DNA of 5,227 nucleotides. Source: a bacterium. GTDB taxonomy: Bacteria > Gemmatimonadota > Glassbacteria > GWA2-58-10. Where the stretch lies: the NCBI GenBank assembly GCA_021372515.1, contig JAJFUG010000222.1, positions 1-5,227 of the forward strand. Reading direction: 5' to 3'. The position numbers and the translations under genes are program-made. How positions within the stretch are numbered: the stretch's first letter is position 1; each line of letters begins with the position of its first letter. The notes under the pieces are model-generated. The model made no database searches. It was given only the letters and a program-made list of their open reading frames with translations, and was not told where the DNA came from. Positions 5,161 through 5,227 of the stretch are shown one piece after another.

Positions 5161-5227
5161 GCAAAGCCAGCGGGGGCCGCAAACTCGTCCAAACCGAGAC
5201 TCTGCGTCAATCTTAAGTGTTTACGGA

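Larger units (their letters stand above)
4740..5227. other. Intergenic region upstream of the dockerin gene; no convincing gene
   Basis: This stretch of nearly 490 bases, especially 4915-5140, is more AT-rich than the genes beside it. Two overlapping minus-strand frames are open: one from the window edge to 4983, the other from 5220 to 4924. Neither has a convincing ribosome site, family match or the GC-rich third positions of the neighbouring genes. The region holds an inverted repeat at 4885-4914, a palindrome CGGCATGCCG at 4777-4786, a palindrome CATCCGGATG at 5046-5055 between two TTTTCATCCAG copies, and a hairpin at 5139-5160. I see no convincing promoter for the dockerin gene, although it should lie here. 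Confidence 0.5.

Noticed and set aside
4983-5210. Minus-strand frame of 75 codons starting MTQSLGLDEF
   Set aside because: No ribosome site and no recognisable fold. Its end (CRQSCQS) looks like a translated repeat unit, and an overlapping frame is equally open.

Overview
The window looks like GC-rich chromosomal DNA from a Gram-negative, probably uncultured bacterium. The clues are twin-arginine (Tat) signal peptides on sugar-type oxidoreductases and a dockerin-bearing beta-helix protein. This combination is typical of polysaccharide-degrading members of the FCB and PVC superphyla and related candidate phyla. The phylum cannot be fixed from the sequence alone. All four convincing genes lie on the minus strand, so transcription runs from high to low coordinates.

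Layout in order of transcription. Positions 5227-4740 are a comparatively AT-rich stretch without a convincing gene. It holds several inverted and direct repeats and two short overlapping open frames of doubtful status. Positions 4739-2388 encode a secreted protein of 783 residues: signal peptide, N-terminal type I dockerin, beta-helix start, an apparent carbohydrate-binding-like insert, the main beta-helix with about 12 coils, and a C-terminal beta-sandwich. Positions 2387-2243 hold a small hairpin after the stop and a good sigma70-type promoter candidate. Positions 2242-1637 encode a ThrH-type HAD phosphatase/phosphotransferase. Positions 1552-275 encode a complete Tat-exported Gfo/Idh/MocA oxidoreductase. 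Positions 225-1 hold the first 75 codons of a second, paralogous Tat-exported Gfo/Idh/MocA oxidoreductase that runs off the window.

The last three genes are closely spaced (gaps of 84 and 49 bases) and probably form one operon read from the promoter near 2326-2354. Each of the two gaps contains a strong GC-rich hairpin without a T tract, more like an mRNA processing or stabilising element than a terminator. The dockerin protein is probably a separate unit. A plausible but unproven theme is binding or breakdown of polysaccharide outside the cell, next to periplasmic oxidation or rearrangement of sugar derivatives. The role of ThrH in this setting is unclear and is one of the more interesting questions here. 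I saw no tRNA, rRNA, CRISPR array, transposase or integrase.
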